This document shows positions 1 through 10,660 of a DNA stretch of 64,000 nucleotides, piece after piece (positions within the stretch are counted from its first letter, which is position 1; every line of letters starts with the position of its first letter). Location of the stretch: the NCBI RefSeq assembly GCF_030247195.1, contig NC_080670.1:45584194-45648193 (forward strand), read 5' to 3'. The stretch is from Topomyia yanbarensis. Lineage: Eukaryota; Arthropoda; Insecta; Diptera; Culicidae. The position numbers were made by a program, and so were the translations under genes. The notes under the pieces were generated by a model. The model searched no databases. It had not been told where the DNA came from and saw nothing but the letters and a program-made list of their open reading frames with translations.

Positions 1-440
1 TCACAATAGTTTGTCATTTCGTAATTGTTTAAATTACAAATTTTTGTAATAGTTGCAAAATTTTGTTAGAATTACGAAACTGTGTAAAACGTGCCAAATA
101 TTGTAAGAGTTGCGAAATATTGTAAAAATTTGCGAAATTGTGTTCCACTTTTTGTGAAAATTCCGGAAGTTTGTAAAAACAGCAATATGTAGTAAAAATA
201 ATGAAATTCTGTCAAATTTGCGAGATTTTGTAAAAATATCAAAATTTTTCTATTGTAATTGCGATATTGTATGTATTGAAAATTTACTTTTTGTGGTTCA
301 TTTTAAAAAAAAATATTACAATACTTTTTAAGAGATTTCGAGCTTTCTACAAAATTTCTTATTTTTACAAAATTTCGTAAGTTTTAAAAAAATTTAAAAT
401 TTTTCGCAATTTTTACACAATATTGTAATTTTGCTTGAAT
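1..440. repeat. Degenerate AT-rich minisatellite (about 18-20-bp unit)
   Basis: Variants of a unit mixing TTGTAAAAATT with GCGAAATTTTG are scattered in loose tandem. The same type recurs at about 1131-1419 and 1877-2400. Reading frames through it are short and meaningless. Confidence 0.6.
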
Positions 441-729
441 TTCACTTTATGAAACTCAAAAAGAGAAGCGAAAGTGAATGAATGTCAAAAAGAACGATTT
501 AAGATTCGGATTGTAATGAGAAAACCGAAAGTCGCTTCTTCTGCTGGTTGTTTCCGTCAAATTGAAAGAAGCAGGGAACTTGTCTTTATTTGCATTGTTT
601 TGTTTTTTTAGTAACGAAAGAGGCAGTCAAATACGAAGGTTATTCCATTGAATTTCATCGTTTATTGAATAGAGATAGATATGAGTATTGTAGGCCCCGA
701 TGCACGCATGCACTTCAGGGGTAGTGTGT

Positions 730-765
730 TATAAAGAGCTGAAATTTCAGTTCTAGTTCTCAGAT
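730..765 (+). promoter_or_regulatory. Possible core promoter (TATA plus initiator)
   Basis: TATAAA at 730-735 is followed by an arthropod-type initiator TCAGAT at 760-765, which puts the initiator A 32 bp from the first T of the TATA box. This is a typical insect spacing. A second TCAGT lies at 747. The arrangement is repeated in the second copy with TATAAA at 2696. It could belong to an LTR or to an unrecognised transcript. No reading frame follows it, so activity is inference. Confidence 0.3.
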
Positions 766-960
766 CGTCACGAAAATTTATGTGAACGCTATTTTTCTAA
801 GCACGTTTCGTTTATTCACAAACTATTAGTATTCACAACGTATTAGTAATAATTCGATTGTCCGTCTATTTTAATTTAATTTTTTAATTTAATTACGAAT
901 TGCTGCGAAACATTTTTTTTGCACAAATAGCAATTTTTTTTTAAATCGCAAAATTTTGTG

Positions 961-1130
961 GGGGTGGGCGTAGCGTAGTTGGTAAATTCATTGCCCTGTA
1001 TGCAGCGCACCTGGGTTCGAGTCCCGACCCCGCACATAGGGTTAGAAATTTTTCATAAGAGAATTTTCCAACCCGAAGAGGTGAATGACTTTAAGGTTTA
1101 AAGCTCTATAATCGAAATAAAAAAAAAAAA
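961..1130 (+). mobile_element. tRNA-derived SINE, Feilai-like
   Basis: The tRNA-like head has an exact A box TAGCGTAGTTGG at 971-982 and an exact B box GGTTCGAGTCC at 1014-1024. A tRNA-unrelated body with AACCCGAAGAGGTGAATGA follows, then an A-rich tail. The same body in reverse at 62011-62170 confirms the family. An 11-bp CAAAATTTTGT flanks the element at 949-959 and 1131-1141, as expected of a target-site duplication, though this motif is common in the surrounding minisatellite. It resembles the Feilai SINEs of Aedes. It is not a tRNA gene, because the acceptor stem does not pair. Confidence 0.85.
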
Positions 1131-1419
1131 CAAAATTTTGTAAAAATAGCGAAATTTTGTGGGAATTACAAAATTTTGAATAATGCTTATTTTTACAAAA
1201 ATCCGAGATTTTTCAAATATTTCGTACTTCTGCAATATTTTGTAAATTCTATAAAAAAATTTAATTTTTGCAAAATTTTGTAAGTTTTATGAACTTGAGT
1301 ACCACTTTAAAAAAATTTCGCGATTTACAAAATTTTTACCAAATATAGCTTTTATATCAAAAATTATAAAGTTTTGGCAAAATTTCATTGCTTAGAAAAT
1401 TTCGCGTTTTTTTGCAAAA

Positions 1420-1746
1420 TTGCTTCGTGAAATCAAATTTGACACGGTGAAGTGGACTGACCGCGAGAGCTCGGCTGATCAGCGATTGCTTACCCGACTC
1501 CGAATTGGACATACCCGACTAACGCACGAGTTCCTGTTGAAGAAAGAAGCCCCACCAATCTGCGAATGCTGCGGGGTAACTGTTGACGTCCGTCATGTGA
1601 TGCTCCACTGCAGGAGATACGAGAAAGTTAGGAAAAAGAACGACATTGATTCGACGAGTCTACGAGTGGCTTTATGCAACGAAGGAGAAAACGAAGAGAA
1701 ACTGCTGAACTTCCTCAAGGAAGCAAATTTGTATAAAGAAATGTGA
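1420..1746 (+). pseudogene. C-terminal end of a non-LTR retrotransposon polyprotein
   Basis: About 108 codons read openly to a stop, with no upstream continuation. The segment has the C-terminal signature that follows RNase H in mosquito I, R1 and Loa-like elements: LTRLRIGHTRLTHEFLL near residues 25-41, then the zinc-binding-like CECCGVTVDVRHVMLHC at about 48-64 (C-x2-C, then H, then C). The apparent start lies in flanking minisatellite and is not a real initiation codon. The piece is 5'-truncated, as expected for target-primed reverse transcription. The domain call is confident; the clade is not. Confidence 0.75.
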
Positions 1747-1876
1747 AAAAATTGAAATGTATATTGTATAATTAGGTATGTAATTGAATGCGAAATTTGA
1801 AACTAATTTTCTTCCGACACGAATGCACCCCTCCGGTGTAAAGTGTCGTTAATAAATAATAACAACGACAACAACA
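1420..1876 (+). mobile_element. 5'-truncated non-LTR retrotransposon 3' end
   Basis: The coding tail at 1420-1746 is followed by about 100 bp of 3' UTR and a terminal run of TAATAAATAATAACAACGACAACAACA. Simple A-rich tails of this kind mark the 3' ends of I/R1-type elements. The insert lies between the two long direct repeats. I found no clear target-site duplication. Confidence 0.65.
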
Positions 1877-1959
1877 GTGTTGCTATTTTGTACAACACTT
1901 TGCGATTTGTAAAAATGCGTTTTGCGCAAAATTTTGCGATGAAATTTTTTTCGTATTTT

Positions 1960-2840
1960 TCACAATAGTTTGTCATTTCGTAATTGTTTAAATTACAAAT
2001 TTTTGTAATAGTTGCAAAATTTTGTTAGAATTACGAAACTGTGTAAAACGTGCCAAATATTGTAAGAGTTGCGAAATATTGTAAAAATTTGCGAAATTGT
2101 GTTCCACTTTTTGTGAAAATTCCGGAAGTTTGTAAAAACAGCAATATGTAGTAAAAATAATGAAATTCTGTCAAATTTGCGAGATTTTGTAAAAATATCA
2201 AAATTTTTCTATTGTAATTGCGATATTGTATGTATTGAAAATTTACTTTTTGTGGTTCATTTTAAAAAAAAATATTACAATACTTTTTAAGAGATTTCGA
2301 GCTTTCTACAAAATTTCTTATTTTTACAAAATTTCGTAAGTTTTAAAAAAATTTAAAATTTTTCGCAATTTTTACACAATATTGTAATTTTGCTTGAATT
2401 TCACTTTATGAAACTCAAAAAGAGAAGCGAAAGTGAATGAATGTCAAAAAGAACGATTTAAGATTCGGATTGTAATGAGAAAACCGAAAGTCGCTTCTTC
2501 TGCTGGTTGTTTCCGTCAAATTGAAAGAAGCAGGGAACTTGTCTTTATTTGCATTGTTTTGTTTTTTTAGTAACGAAAGAGGCAGTCAAATACGAAGGTT
2601 ATTCCATTGAATTTCATCGTTTATTGTTTATTGAATAGAGATAGATATGAGTATTGTAGGCCCCGATGCACGCATGCACTTCAGGGGTAGTGTGTTATAA
2701 AGAGCTGAAATTTCAGTTCTAGTTCTCAGATCGTCACGAAAATTTATGTGAACGCTATTTTTCTAAGCACGTTTCGTTTATTCACAAACTATTAGTATTC
2801 ACAACGTATTAGTAATAATTCGATTGTCCGTCTATTTTAA
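1960..2840. repeat. Long direct repeat, copy 2
   Basis: This is the second copy of the block at 1-874, 7 bp longer because of a duplicated TTTATTG. Similarity stops sharply after GTCCGTCTATTTTAA at 2840, where the downstream single-copy sequence begins. Confidence 0.9.
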
Positions 2841-5317
2841 ACGCCATTTTCTTTCGCTTTACGTTTGATTTGGCTTTCGAGATGTCGTGTGCTGATTTGA
2901 TCGTTTCTATACGTCACTATCCCATGTAGTATGTGTTATCAAAAACGTAGCGAAACGTCATGATCTAAATATTCTCAATCGATATAATATCTGAAAAGAG
3001 AATTATAAGAACAATTAGAAATGCATCATCGCATTGTTAGGTGCAGTGTTATGCAATCTCACGATGGTCTTTGAATTGTGACAGTAAATATTAAGTGACC
3101 GCATCATCATAAAAATTACCGTTATTTCATTTCCATTTTTCTAGCACAGTGATTCAGTTAACTATCTTTCACAGAAGCCGTACGAGAGAAAGAGAATTGA
3201 ATTGATAGACATTTATTTTGCAGAAGTATGGTAAACGAAATATTATCAGTGTATTGTATTCAGGCTGCATGCGGTACTTTGTTGACTCTTTCTCCTCCTT
3301 TCTGTTTCTTTTATGCAAAGCTATTTGTGTGAATCCGCCTGTTTGTTAATACTATCTTGTTGTTTGTAATAAGATGACTGTCATAACCGTATTTATATTG
3401 TAAATTAAATGATGGTCAGTTTCAATTCCGTTCAATAATGATTCCAATGAGTGAGAGATCCAGAGTCTTACTGTTTTCAATTGATTGGAGTGAGTACCGT
3501 AACCTAATAAGCATCGCATACTGTTTTGATTGCTAACCGTTTTATTCTCTTTTATCTAGCAGTGTTGCCATCCGTACCATGATGGAGCTCAGCACTGGTT
3601 AGGTGGATTAAAATCATTTTTAATCATATAATTCATAAATTTCGGAACGCATCCAGTAGATTGTCCACTGTTCTTTTTCTTCTTCTTGTTCACTGTAGCA
3701 AATAGAACATGACATCACTCAGAGCAATTGAATACAGTTCAGTTAATCTTCCAAAATGTCTCACTGTGCATGTGGTTTGGGCTGTGCATATAAATGCTAT
3801 TGTCCAGGCCTAAGTAAAATAGGAAAGCAGCCGATTATCCCAACTCGATTATCTGCAGTCTGCCATCAAATCAGCGGCACGGATTTCAGCAACACCTCGC
3901 AGGTTAAGAATCATCGCTGGGCAGACCTCGGCGCTGTGCTGAACATGTGCACTTCATTCAAAGGTTTGCCAAATCGGTCCTGTGCTTCCTACAGGCTTGT
4001 TTTGTGATCTGTGAAGTCAAACTGTGACAATCTGCCCAGTAGGTGCCTGGAGCAGCACCAGTGGAGCTGTAACTAGGCCAGGCAGTGCTTTAAATACGAT
4101 GATCTGCACGTTTTTGCGTGCTAAGTATGTCCTTTGTGGACAGGATTGCTACGACTCTCAATGATTTGTACGGAGCGTCATGGAAATATGACTATTTATT
4201 GTTAGAGTGATTCACTTAACAATGGTAAAAAATTACCATTTATTAATAAAAAAGCATTTATCTACAATTTTGGAAGTATCTGCCATGACATCCACATCGA
4301 GAAATTATTCGAACTGAAGCTGATGATTTATATTTTGCCTAATATACAGATATAGATGCCCTAACGAAACGATCAGTTTTTCTTTCCCTCCCCTGCCGCC
4401 AACAGAGCTGTTTTGCGAGGTTAGATTCCTTACTAACACCTCTATTTATGGTGCCAGTATTGCACTCACCCCAAGCGGTGCCGTGGGACTGCTGCTTACC
4501 CAGCAGTTAGCAAACGCGAACCAGATATCCGACGTGTCGATTGCGATCGCTTGATATATTGACATACTTTAATTTATTGCTTTTTAAGAGCTTTTCCTCG
4601 CTGCTCAACAATCAAGAATGATTCGATTTTCCGTTCGAGTTTGCTGATTGAAGTTAGACGAGCTGTCGGAAGGGGTGTTTTTATGGATCCCGCCGTCTTT
4701 TTTTAAATAACAGGTTAAACCAGTGTCCGCAAAACTGCAACCCGCGGGCTGCACCGTTGGGGTACGATTAGAAGATATGTTGAAAACTCGAACGAGATAG
4801 CATGAATCGAAGCTGATTAAGGAGTTATATGTCAGAAAATCGAAAAAACTGTTTTTCAAATTTTTTCCTGATGAGAAACTTAAACGAAATAAAACAATTT
4901 TTTTTAAAGAAATCGTTTGTTTTAAAATCCTGCCTACATCTTACCCCCTTAAACCTTCTTTGGGAGGAAAATTGATTTTACAATTGCGACGACAGCAAAA
5001 ACAACCGAATGAGCAATCAATACCGCCCGTGGGCAATAGTCCCCTCCGGGAGTCCACTCAGGCTTTCCAACCATTTATGATCCGTACGGTAAGGTTTATG
5101 GGCAAAAAGTTCGAGCTCAACATTCATAGGTCAGGCATTAATCTGATTTTATTGGCTCGTTCACAAATGGGATTCTCATCAGCGCAGCGCATTGCAAAGG
5201 TATATATATATAAGCTGAAGCAATAAAAATGCTACCAAGATCGACTTTCGATAGTCCGTAACTTTTACTTACTTTCCTGCTCGGTTACGGGTTACCGACT
5301 CCGGAAGAATTGCGAGC
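2841..5317. other. Single-copy-looking stretch with no supported gene
   Basis: I see no transposon ends here. One short open frame at 3756-4007 (+, 83 codons) begins after the favourable context CAAAATG and has five cysteines in its first 16 residues (C4, C6, C10, C14, C16). It has no recognisable family overall. The GC-richer patch at 4380-4560 has no long frame. This could be intronic or intergenic host DNA. Confidence 0.4.
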
Positions 5318-5319
5318 TA

Positions 5320-5682
5320 CAGTCGTGATTTGCTAGTTGGTCACTGTTTAACTGGACCGCTTTTTAGTTGCACCTCCACTAGTTGGCCCGTTGTCCAACT
5401 AAAAAGCATCTGAATGTCAAAATATCATGTCAAATTTACTTTGACAATCAACCTGACAATGTGTAGAGATGTGAACAAAGGCATTTATGGCGATTTCGCT
5501 TGAACTTGAAACTGAGTCAGGTTCTAACCCCAACCGCTGTCAGTTCATACATTTTGACAGCAGTTGGGGTTAGGAACTGACTCAGTTTCGCCTCAAACGA
5601 AAACCACATTAGACTACTATCGTCTCTTTTGGATAGTTCTCGACATCTGTCAGTCAGTAGCCCAACCAGCTAATCACGACAG
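5320..5682. mobile_element. TA-flanked MITE, CAGTCGTGATT family, copy 1
   Basis: The left end CAGTCGTGATTTGCTAGTTGG and the inverted right end CCAACCAGCTAATCACGACAG form about 21 bp of imperfect terminal inverted repeats. TA lies directly outside both (5318-5319, 5683-5684), the duplication expected for Tc1/mariner/pogo-type transposition. A second copy at 40294-40551 has the same ends. An inner imperfect palindrome at 5509-5587 has 33-bp arms. There is no transposase frame. Confidence 0.85.
5509..5587. repeat. Internal inverted repeat within the MITE
   Basis: The arms at 5509-5541 and 5555-5587 read AACTGAGTCAGGTTCTAACC... and its near-perfect reverse complement, around a 13-bp loop. The other copy of this MITE lacks them. 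They may be an insertion or a snapback expansion. Confidence 0.75.
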
Positions 5683-5859
5683 TACAAGTAGCGTTACAAA
5701 TGAATCATCATTTCAGATAGAAATTTTATTTTTCCGGAAGATGTTTTCAAATTAATTAATTTACACTACAATTACATGAAAAGGAATTTGACCAAGAAGC
5801 TATCACCTACACAGTTGTGGTTCAATTGCGTCTTTCTCATTCACAATTACTAGGATTTT

Positions 5860-6430
5860 ATAGGTGTACGAAAACTTGCACGCATACCTGCCCACAATAT
5901 TGAACGCAAGCATGTGCATAAGCTTGAACACAACCTTGTAAGTTAAATTGCACGTGAATTTGTATGTAAACATGTACGCATGCTTGTACGTAAAATTATG
6001 CGAAAAATTATCGGTTAACTTGCACGCAAACTAAAGTAGTACGCAACTTGCACGCAAACTGGTATATTAAGTTATACGCAAAATTGTACGTAAACTTTTA
6101 CGTCATCTTGTTCGTAAACTTGTACGAAAGCTTGTATGTATACTTGTACGTAATATTGAACATAAATTGTAACTTAATATTGTACGTAAGATCGTATGTA
6201 AACTTGCACACAAACTTGTACATAAGATTGTTCGTAAACTTGTGCGTAAATATGAATGTAAGGTTGTAGGTAAATTTTCACCCTAATTTGTACGAAAACT
6301 TGTAGAAAAAGTTGTACGTGAAGCTGTGCGTAAAATTGTATGCAAAGTTGTACATTAAGTCGTAAACTTGCACGCAAACTTGTGCGTCATGTTGAAGGTA
6401 TTTTTAATCTTGTACGTAAATTTGTACGTA
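5860..6430. repeat. Degenerate 12-bp minisatellite (ACTTGTACGTAA type)
   Basis: Some 45 imperfect units of about 12 bp run through this stretch (ACTTGTACGTAA, ACTTGCACGCAA, ATTGTACGTAA and so on). A short continuation lies at 6714-6770, after a 280-bp interruption. Open frames on both strands here show a low-complexity tyrosine/valine/asparagine pattern caused only by the repeat. Confidence 0.8.
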
Positions 6431-6713
6431 ACCTTGTTCAGTTAGAAATGGAAATGCATCCGATCTTTTCTGTTCGATGTTTGACAGCATCGACTTTATT
6501 GATTCTATAAAATCAATCGCTTTTTCTTTCAAATTGAAAAAAACGCAATTTTTTCCACAATCAGTCCTTTTGCCTCGAAAAATCATTTTTTTTTGCCTCG
6601 AAATATCTATTTTTGCCTCGATTTTTCCCGGCTCTATGTTTGACAACATCGATTTTTTCGATTTAAAAAGTAGTAGAAATATCGATTTTATTTTTCAAAA
6701 TGCCCATTATAAT
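6431..6713. repeat. Insert interrupting the 12-bp array
   Basis: A non-array segment holds two direct copies of a motif like TGTTTGACARCATCGA (6478-6494 and 6638-6655). Between them TTTTTGCCTCGAAATAT-like units occur three times (about 6569-6623). Unclassified; it could be a small insertion that split the array. Confidence 0.5.
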
Positions 6714-6774
6714 GTTACTTGTATGTAGCTTTGTACGTGAACTTGTACGTAAAATTGCACGTAACCCCGTATAA

Positions 6775-9700
6775 CTAAAAAGTGAAAACGAATAATGAAA
6801 ACAAAAAAATGTCAACAAAAAAAATGACAAAAAAATAAAAATTAAAAAATTAGGAAAATTCAAAACGACAAATGAATACTAAAAGAAAACCAATAAATGA
6901 AAGCGAAAAAATCAATACGACAATATGAGAACAAGAAAACGAAAATACCAAAATAAAAACGAAGAAATGAAAACGAAAAGATGCAAGCGAATGATTGAAA
7001 ACGAATAAATTAAACTTACAAATGAACAAAAGAAAAAAAATAAAGAAATCGCCACAAATATATTAAACGAAAAACTGAAAACAAAAAAATGAAAGCGAAA
7101 AAAAAATGAAAACGACAGAGAGGAAAACGAAAAAAATAAAACAAATTAATGAATACAAAAATTGGAAAACGAAAAAATGAGAACAAAAAATGAAAAAGAA
7201 AGCACCGAAACAAAATAATAAAAACGAAGAAACGAAAACGAGAACATAAAAAACTATTAAATGTAAAATGAAAACAAGCAAGGAAAGAAAACGAAAGAAA
7301 TAGAACAAGAAATGAAAACGTAAAAAAGCAAAAATGAAAACGAAAAAAATGAGAAAAAAATTAAAAAATTAAAACCTATGAAAGAAATCAAAAACATTAA
7401 AGCGTATGTATACGAAAAATAAAAACGAAAAAATGAAAAGAAAATATGAAAGTAAAAAATATAAACGAAAAAATTCAAACAGAAAATGAAAACGAACAAA
7501 TGAGAACGAAAAATTAAAGCAAAGGAACATAAACCAGAAAATGAAAAGGAAAGCATCGAAACGTAACAACGGAATGAAAATGAAAACATTAAAACAAAAA
7601 TATTAAATAAAAAAATGAAAACAAAAAAATCACAAAAAAAGAGAACAAAAAAAAATGAAAACGATAAAAGCAAAAATGAAAACGACAAAATGATAACGAA
7701 AATTAAAAAATTATGCGAAAGAAAAAAATCGTAAAAATGGAAACGAAAAATGAAAACGAAAAAATGAAAACAAAATAAATGAAAACGAAGAAATGAAAAC
7801 GAAAACACGAAAACGAAATTATGAAACGAAGAATGAAAACAAGCAAAAAATGAAAACGAAAACAATCAAAAATAAAAACGAAAAATGAGAACGAGAATTA
7901 AAATTAAAACGAAAGAAAGATTAAAAGCGTATGTGTGTAAACGAAAAATAAGAACGAAAAAATGAATAGGAAATATGAAAGTAAAAAAAATAAAAACGAA
8001 AAAATGCAAACAAAAGAGAAAGCGTAGAAATGAGAACGAAAAATTAAAACGAAGAAATATAAACGTGAAAATGATAATGAAAAAGAAAGCACCGAACCAA
8101 AGAAATAAAAACAAAAACATGAAAACCTAAATATAAAACAAAAAATGAAAACAAAAAAATCACGATAAAAGAGAACAAAAAAATGAAAACGATAACAGCA
8201 AAATTGAAAACGATAATGAAAAAACGAAAAATTGAGAACGAAAATTAAAAGAGTAAACGAAAGAAAGAAATCGTAAAAATTAAAACGAATGTAAACGAAA
8301 AATGAAAACAAAAAATGAAAACGAAAAAATTAAAATAAAATATGGAATGATAATGAAAAAATTAAAACGAAAACATGAAACCAAAAATATCAAACCATAA
8401 ATTGAACCAAAGAAAGGTAAACGAAAAAATGAAAACAAAAAACTGGTAAAGAAAATTTGAAAGTATTCAGTATTCAGAAGAAACAAAAGCGTTGAAATAA
8501 AAACCAAGAATAAAAGAACGAAAAATTAAAAACGAAGAATTGAAAACGGAAAATTGAAAACAAATCAATGCAGCTAAAAAATAGAAACGGAATTTGATAA
8601 CAAAAATTAAAAACAGGCGTAGAATTAAATTATGAAAATAAAAATGAAATAAGAATTCAAAAAAGCAAGCAAGAAATGAAAACGAGTAAATAAAACAGGG
8701 AAAATGAATACTAAATACTACAAACGAAATAATGCAAACGAAAATAAAATTCAAGGAATTAAAGCGAAGAAATGAAAACAAAAATGTGAAATGGGAAGAA
8801 ACGAAATCGAATGAATGCAAACGAAAACCTGAAAATGAAATAAACCGTAAGAAAAATAGAAATCGAAACTAAAAACTCAAAAAGGAATGAAAATGAAGAA
8901 ATGGTAAAATTTAAAGAAAAGAAACCTGAAAAATGAAACGACTAAATACAAAACAAAAATATGATAGCAAAAAAATGAAAATAAAAAAAATCTAAAAAAA
9001 ATGAAAACCAAAAATAGCCAACAAACAATTGAAGTTGAAAAAGTAAAACGAAAAAATGGAAACAGAAATATGAGAAAGATAAAGTTAAAATGAAAAAGTT
9101 AAAACGAAAACGATATAGTGAAAGCGAAACAACAGAAACGAAAAAAATGAAAACAAAAATGTCAATCACAAAATTGTAAATGATCAAATGCAAACGAAAA
9201 AAATTGAAGAAGAGCATTAAAACGTAAAATTAGAATTAAAAATAAACAAAGGAAAAGTAAAAGTGGCGAAAAAATGCAACAACAAATGTCGAATGAAATA
9301 TTGAAAACGAAAAAATGCAAAAGAAAAAATGGAAGCAATGAAGTAAAAAAGTAAAAATGAAAACGAAAAAAAACTTAAATGGGAGTTAAAAAATGAGAAC
9401 GAGAATTATAAAATGAAAACAAAAATTGAAAACAAATGAAAAAACGTAAAAATGAAAACAACAAATGAGAACGAAAAAGGAAAACGAAGAAATTAAAACA
9501 AAAAAATGAAAATGTAAAAATAAGCACGAAAAATTTAGAGTGAAGAAATAAATACGAAAAAATGAAAATGAAAATAAGACAACAAACAAATGAAAACGGA
9601 AAAATAAATGCGAAAAAAACGAAGAGTAATAAGCATGAAATAATGGAAGCGAAGAAATGAAAATGGAAACACAATAACGAAAAAATATCTAAGAAACGAA

Positions 9701-9910
9701 AAAAACGCAATGGCCAAATCGTAAACAACAATTTAAAAAGGAATTTGAAACGAAAAAATAAAAATGACAACAAAAAAATGAAATCGAAAAAAAATGAACG
9801 AAAAAATGGCTGAAAACTAAAAAGTGAAAACGAAAAAAGACACCGAAAAAATTAAACGAACAAATGAAAAAGAAACGAATAAGTGGACACGAAGAAAGAA
9901 TGCAAACAAA
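6775..9910. repeat. Purine-rich degenerate minisatellite (AAATGAAAACGA type)
   Basis: More than 3 kb of loosely tandem 12-13-bp units related to AAATGAAAACGA, with A far in excess. In the line from 7741, 50 of 60 plus-strand bases are purines. Read on the minus strand the unit becomes TCGTTTTCATTT, giving phenylalanine/serine/valine-rich open frames of up to 202 codons. Those frames have no start context, domain or complexity of a protein and I do not count them as genes. The array resumes after a MITE at 10339-10660. Confidence 0.85.
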
Positions 9911-9912
9911 TA

Positions 9913-10336
9913 CAGTGGAAACCCGATTTTATCAGCACCCGATTTTATCAGCTCCCGATTTTATCTACCCCCGATTCTATCAGCTTTTTGACCCGATTTT
10001 ATCAGCTTCGTATGAAAATTGATAATAAATAGTTTAATGGGCTCTAGCAGACGAACCAAGTTGAATTCGAGTAAATCCTTTCTTGGGCATATATTTCTTA
10101 TCTTAGAGATCCGAAAGATGCAAAAATAAAAATATTCATTTTTTTTTAATTTTGCGCTGTCAGACCCCCTTAAGTGGAACTTAAAGTAAATAATCAGAAA
10201 AGGTTTCGGAGCTATATCTAAGGACCAAAGAAGAATATTTTAAGAGCTTCGGTTTATTAAGAAGACAGAAAAAAATATGTCCCGATTTTATCATCTTAAA
10301 ATTCGCCAAGGGGCTGATAAAAACGGGTCTTCACTG
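9913..10336. mobile_element. TA-flanked MITE inside the purine-rich array
   Basis: The ends CAGTGGAAACCCGATTTT and, inverted, CAGTGAAGACCCGTTTTT make imperfect terminal inverted repeats of about 24 bp continuing into ATCAGC. TA duplications lie at 9911-9912 and 10337-10338. Near the left end, CCCGATTTTATCAGC occurs about five times in tandem (9924-10005), and once more near 10280. Repeated subterminal motifs often serve as transposase-binding sites. There is no coding capacity. Confidence 0.85.
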
Positions 10337-10338
10337 TA

Positions 10339-10660
10339 AATTGAAAGCTAAAAAATGAGGACGATAAAATGAGAACTAAAAATTGGGAACAAAAAATTGA
10401 AAACGAAAAAATAAAACGAAAAATAGAAAACTAAAAAAAACATGAAAGCAAAAAAAAAAAGAAAACGAAAATATAAAAACGGAAAAAGGAAAACTAAATA
10501 ATGAGGACGTAAAATTGAAAACGAAGAGAAATAAAGAGGAAAAACGAAAACGGAACGCAAACCAAAAACTAAAAAACGAAGACGAAAGAATGAAAATGCA
10601 AAACTGTAAACTAAGAAAAAGATAAACGAAAACTAAGCGTTAAAAACGAAAATCGATAAA
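10339..10660. repeat. Purine-rich minisatellite, continuation
   Basis: The same GAAAACGAAAAA-type units as before the MITE show that the MITE inserted into a pre-existing array. The units grow less regular to the right and pass into the 15-bp array. Confidence 0.75.

Larger units (their letters stand above)
1..874. repeat. Long direct repeat, copy 1 (left edge at or beyond window start)
   Basis: This block recurs almost letter for letter at 1960-2840, offset by 1959 bp and then by 1966 bp. The only difference I noticed is an extra TTTATTG in the second copy near 2624. The first ~440 bp are degenerate AT-rich short repeats built on forms of GCGAAATTTTGTAAAAATT. The rest is more complex and holds a promoter-like TATA/Inr pair. 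Such high identity means a recent duplication or an assembly duplication. It could also be a pair of LTRs, but I see no primer-binding site or polypurine tract at the edges. Confidence 0.9.

Noticed and set aside
961..1040. A possible tRNA gene with perfect A and B boxes.
   Set aside because: No matching acceptor stem, and the same head is joined to a SINE body and A tail in several places.
1..2840. An intact LTR retrotransposon with 0.88-kb LTRs.
   Set aside because: The 1.1 kb between the repeats holds a SINE and a non-LTR tail, not gag/pol. No primer-binding site or polypurine tract seen.
7257..9773. Many minus-strand open frames of 60-202 codons, dominated by phenylalanine, serine and valine.
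   Set aside because: They are the translation of the AAATGAAAACGA repeat read in reverse. Composition is low-complexity, frames overlap each other, and no domain or start context is present.
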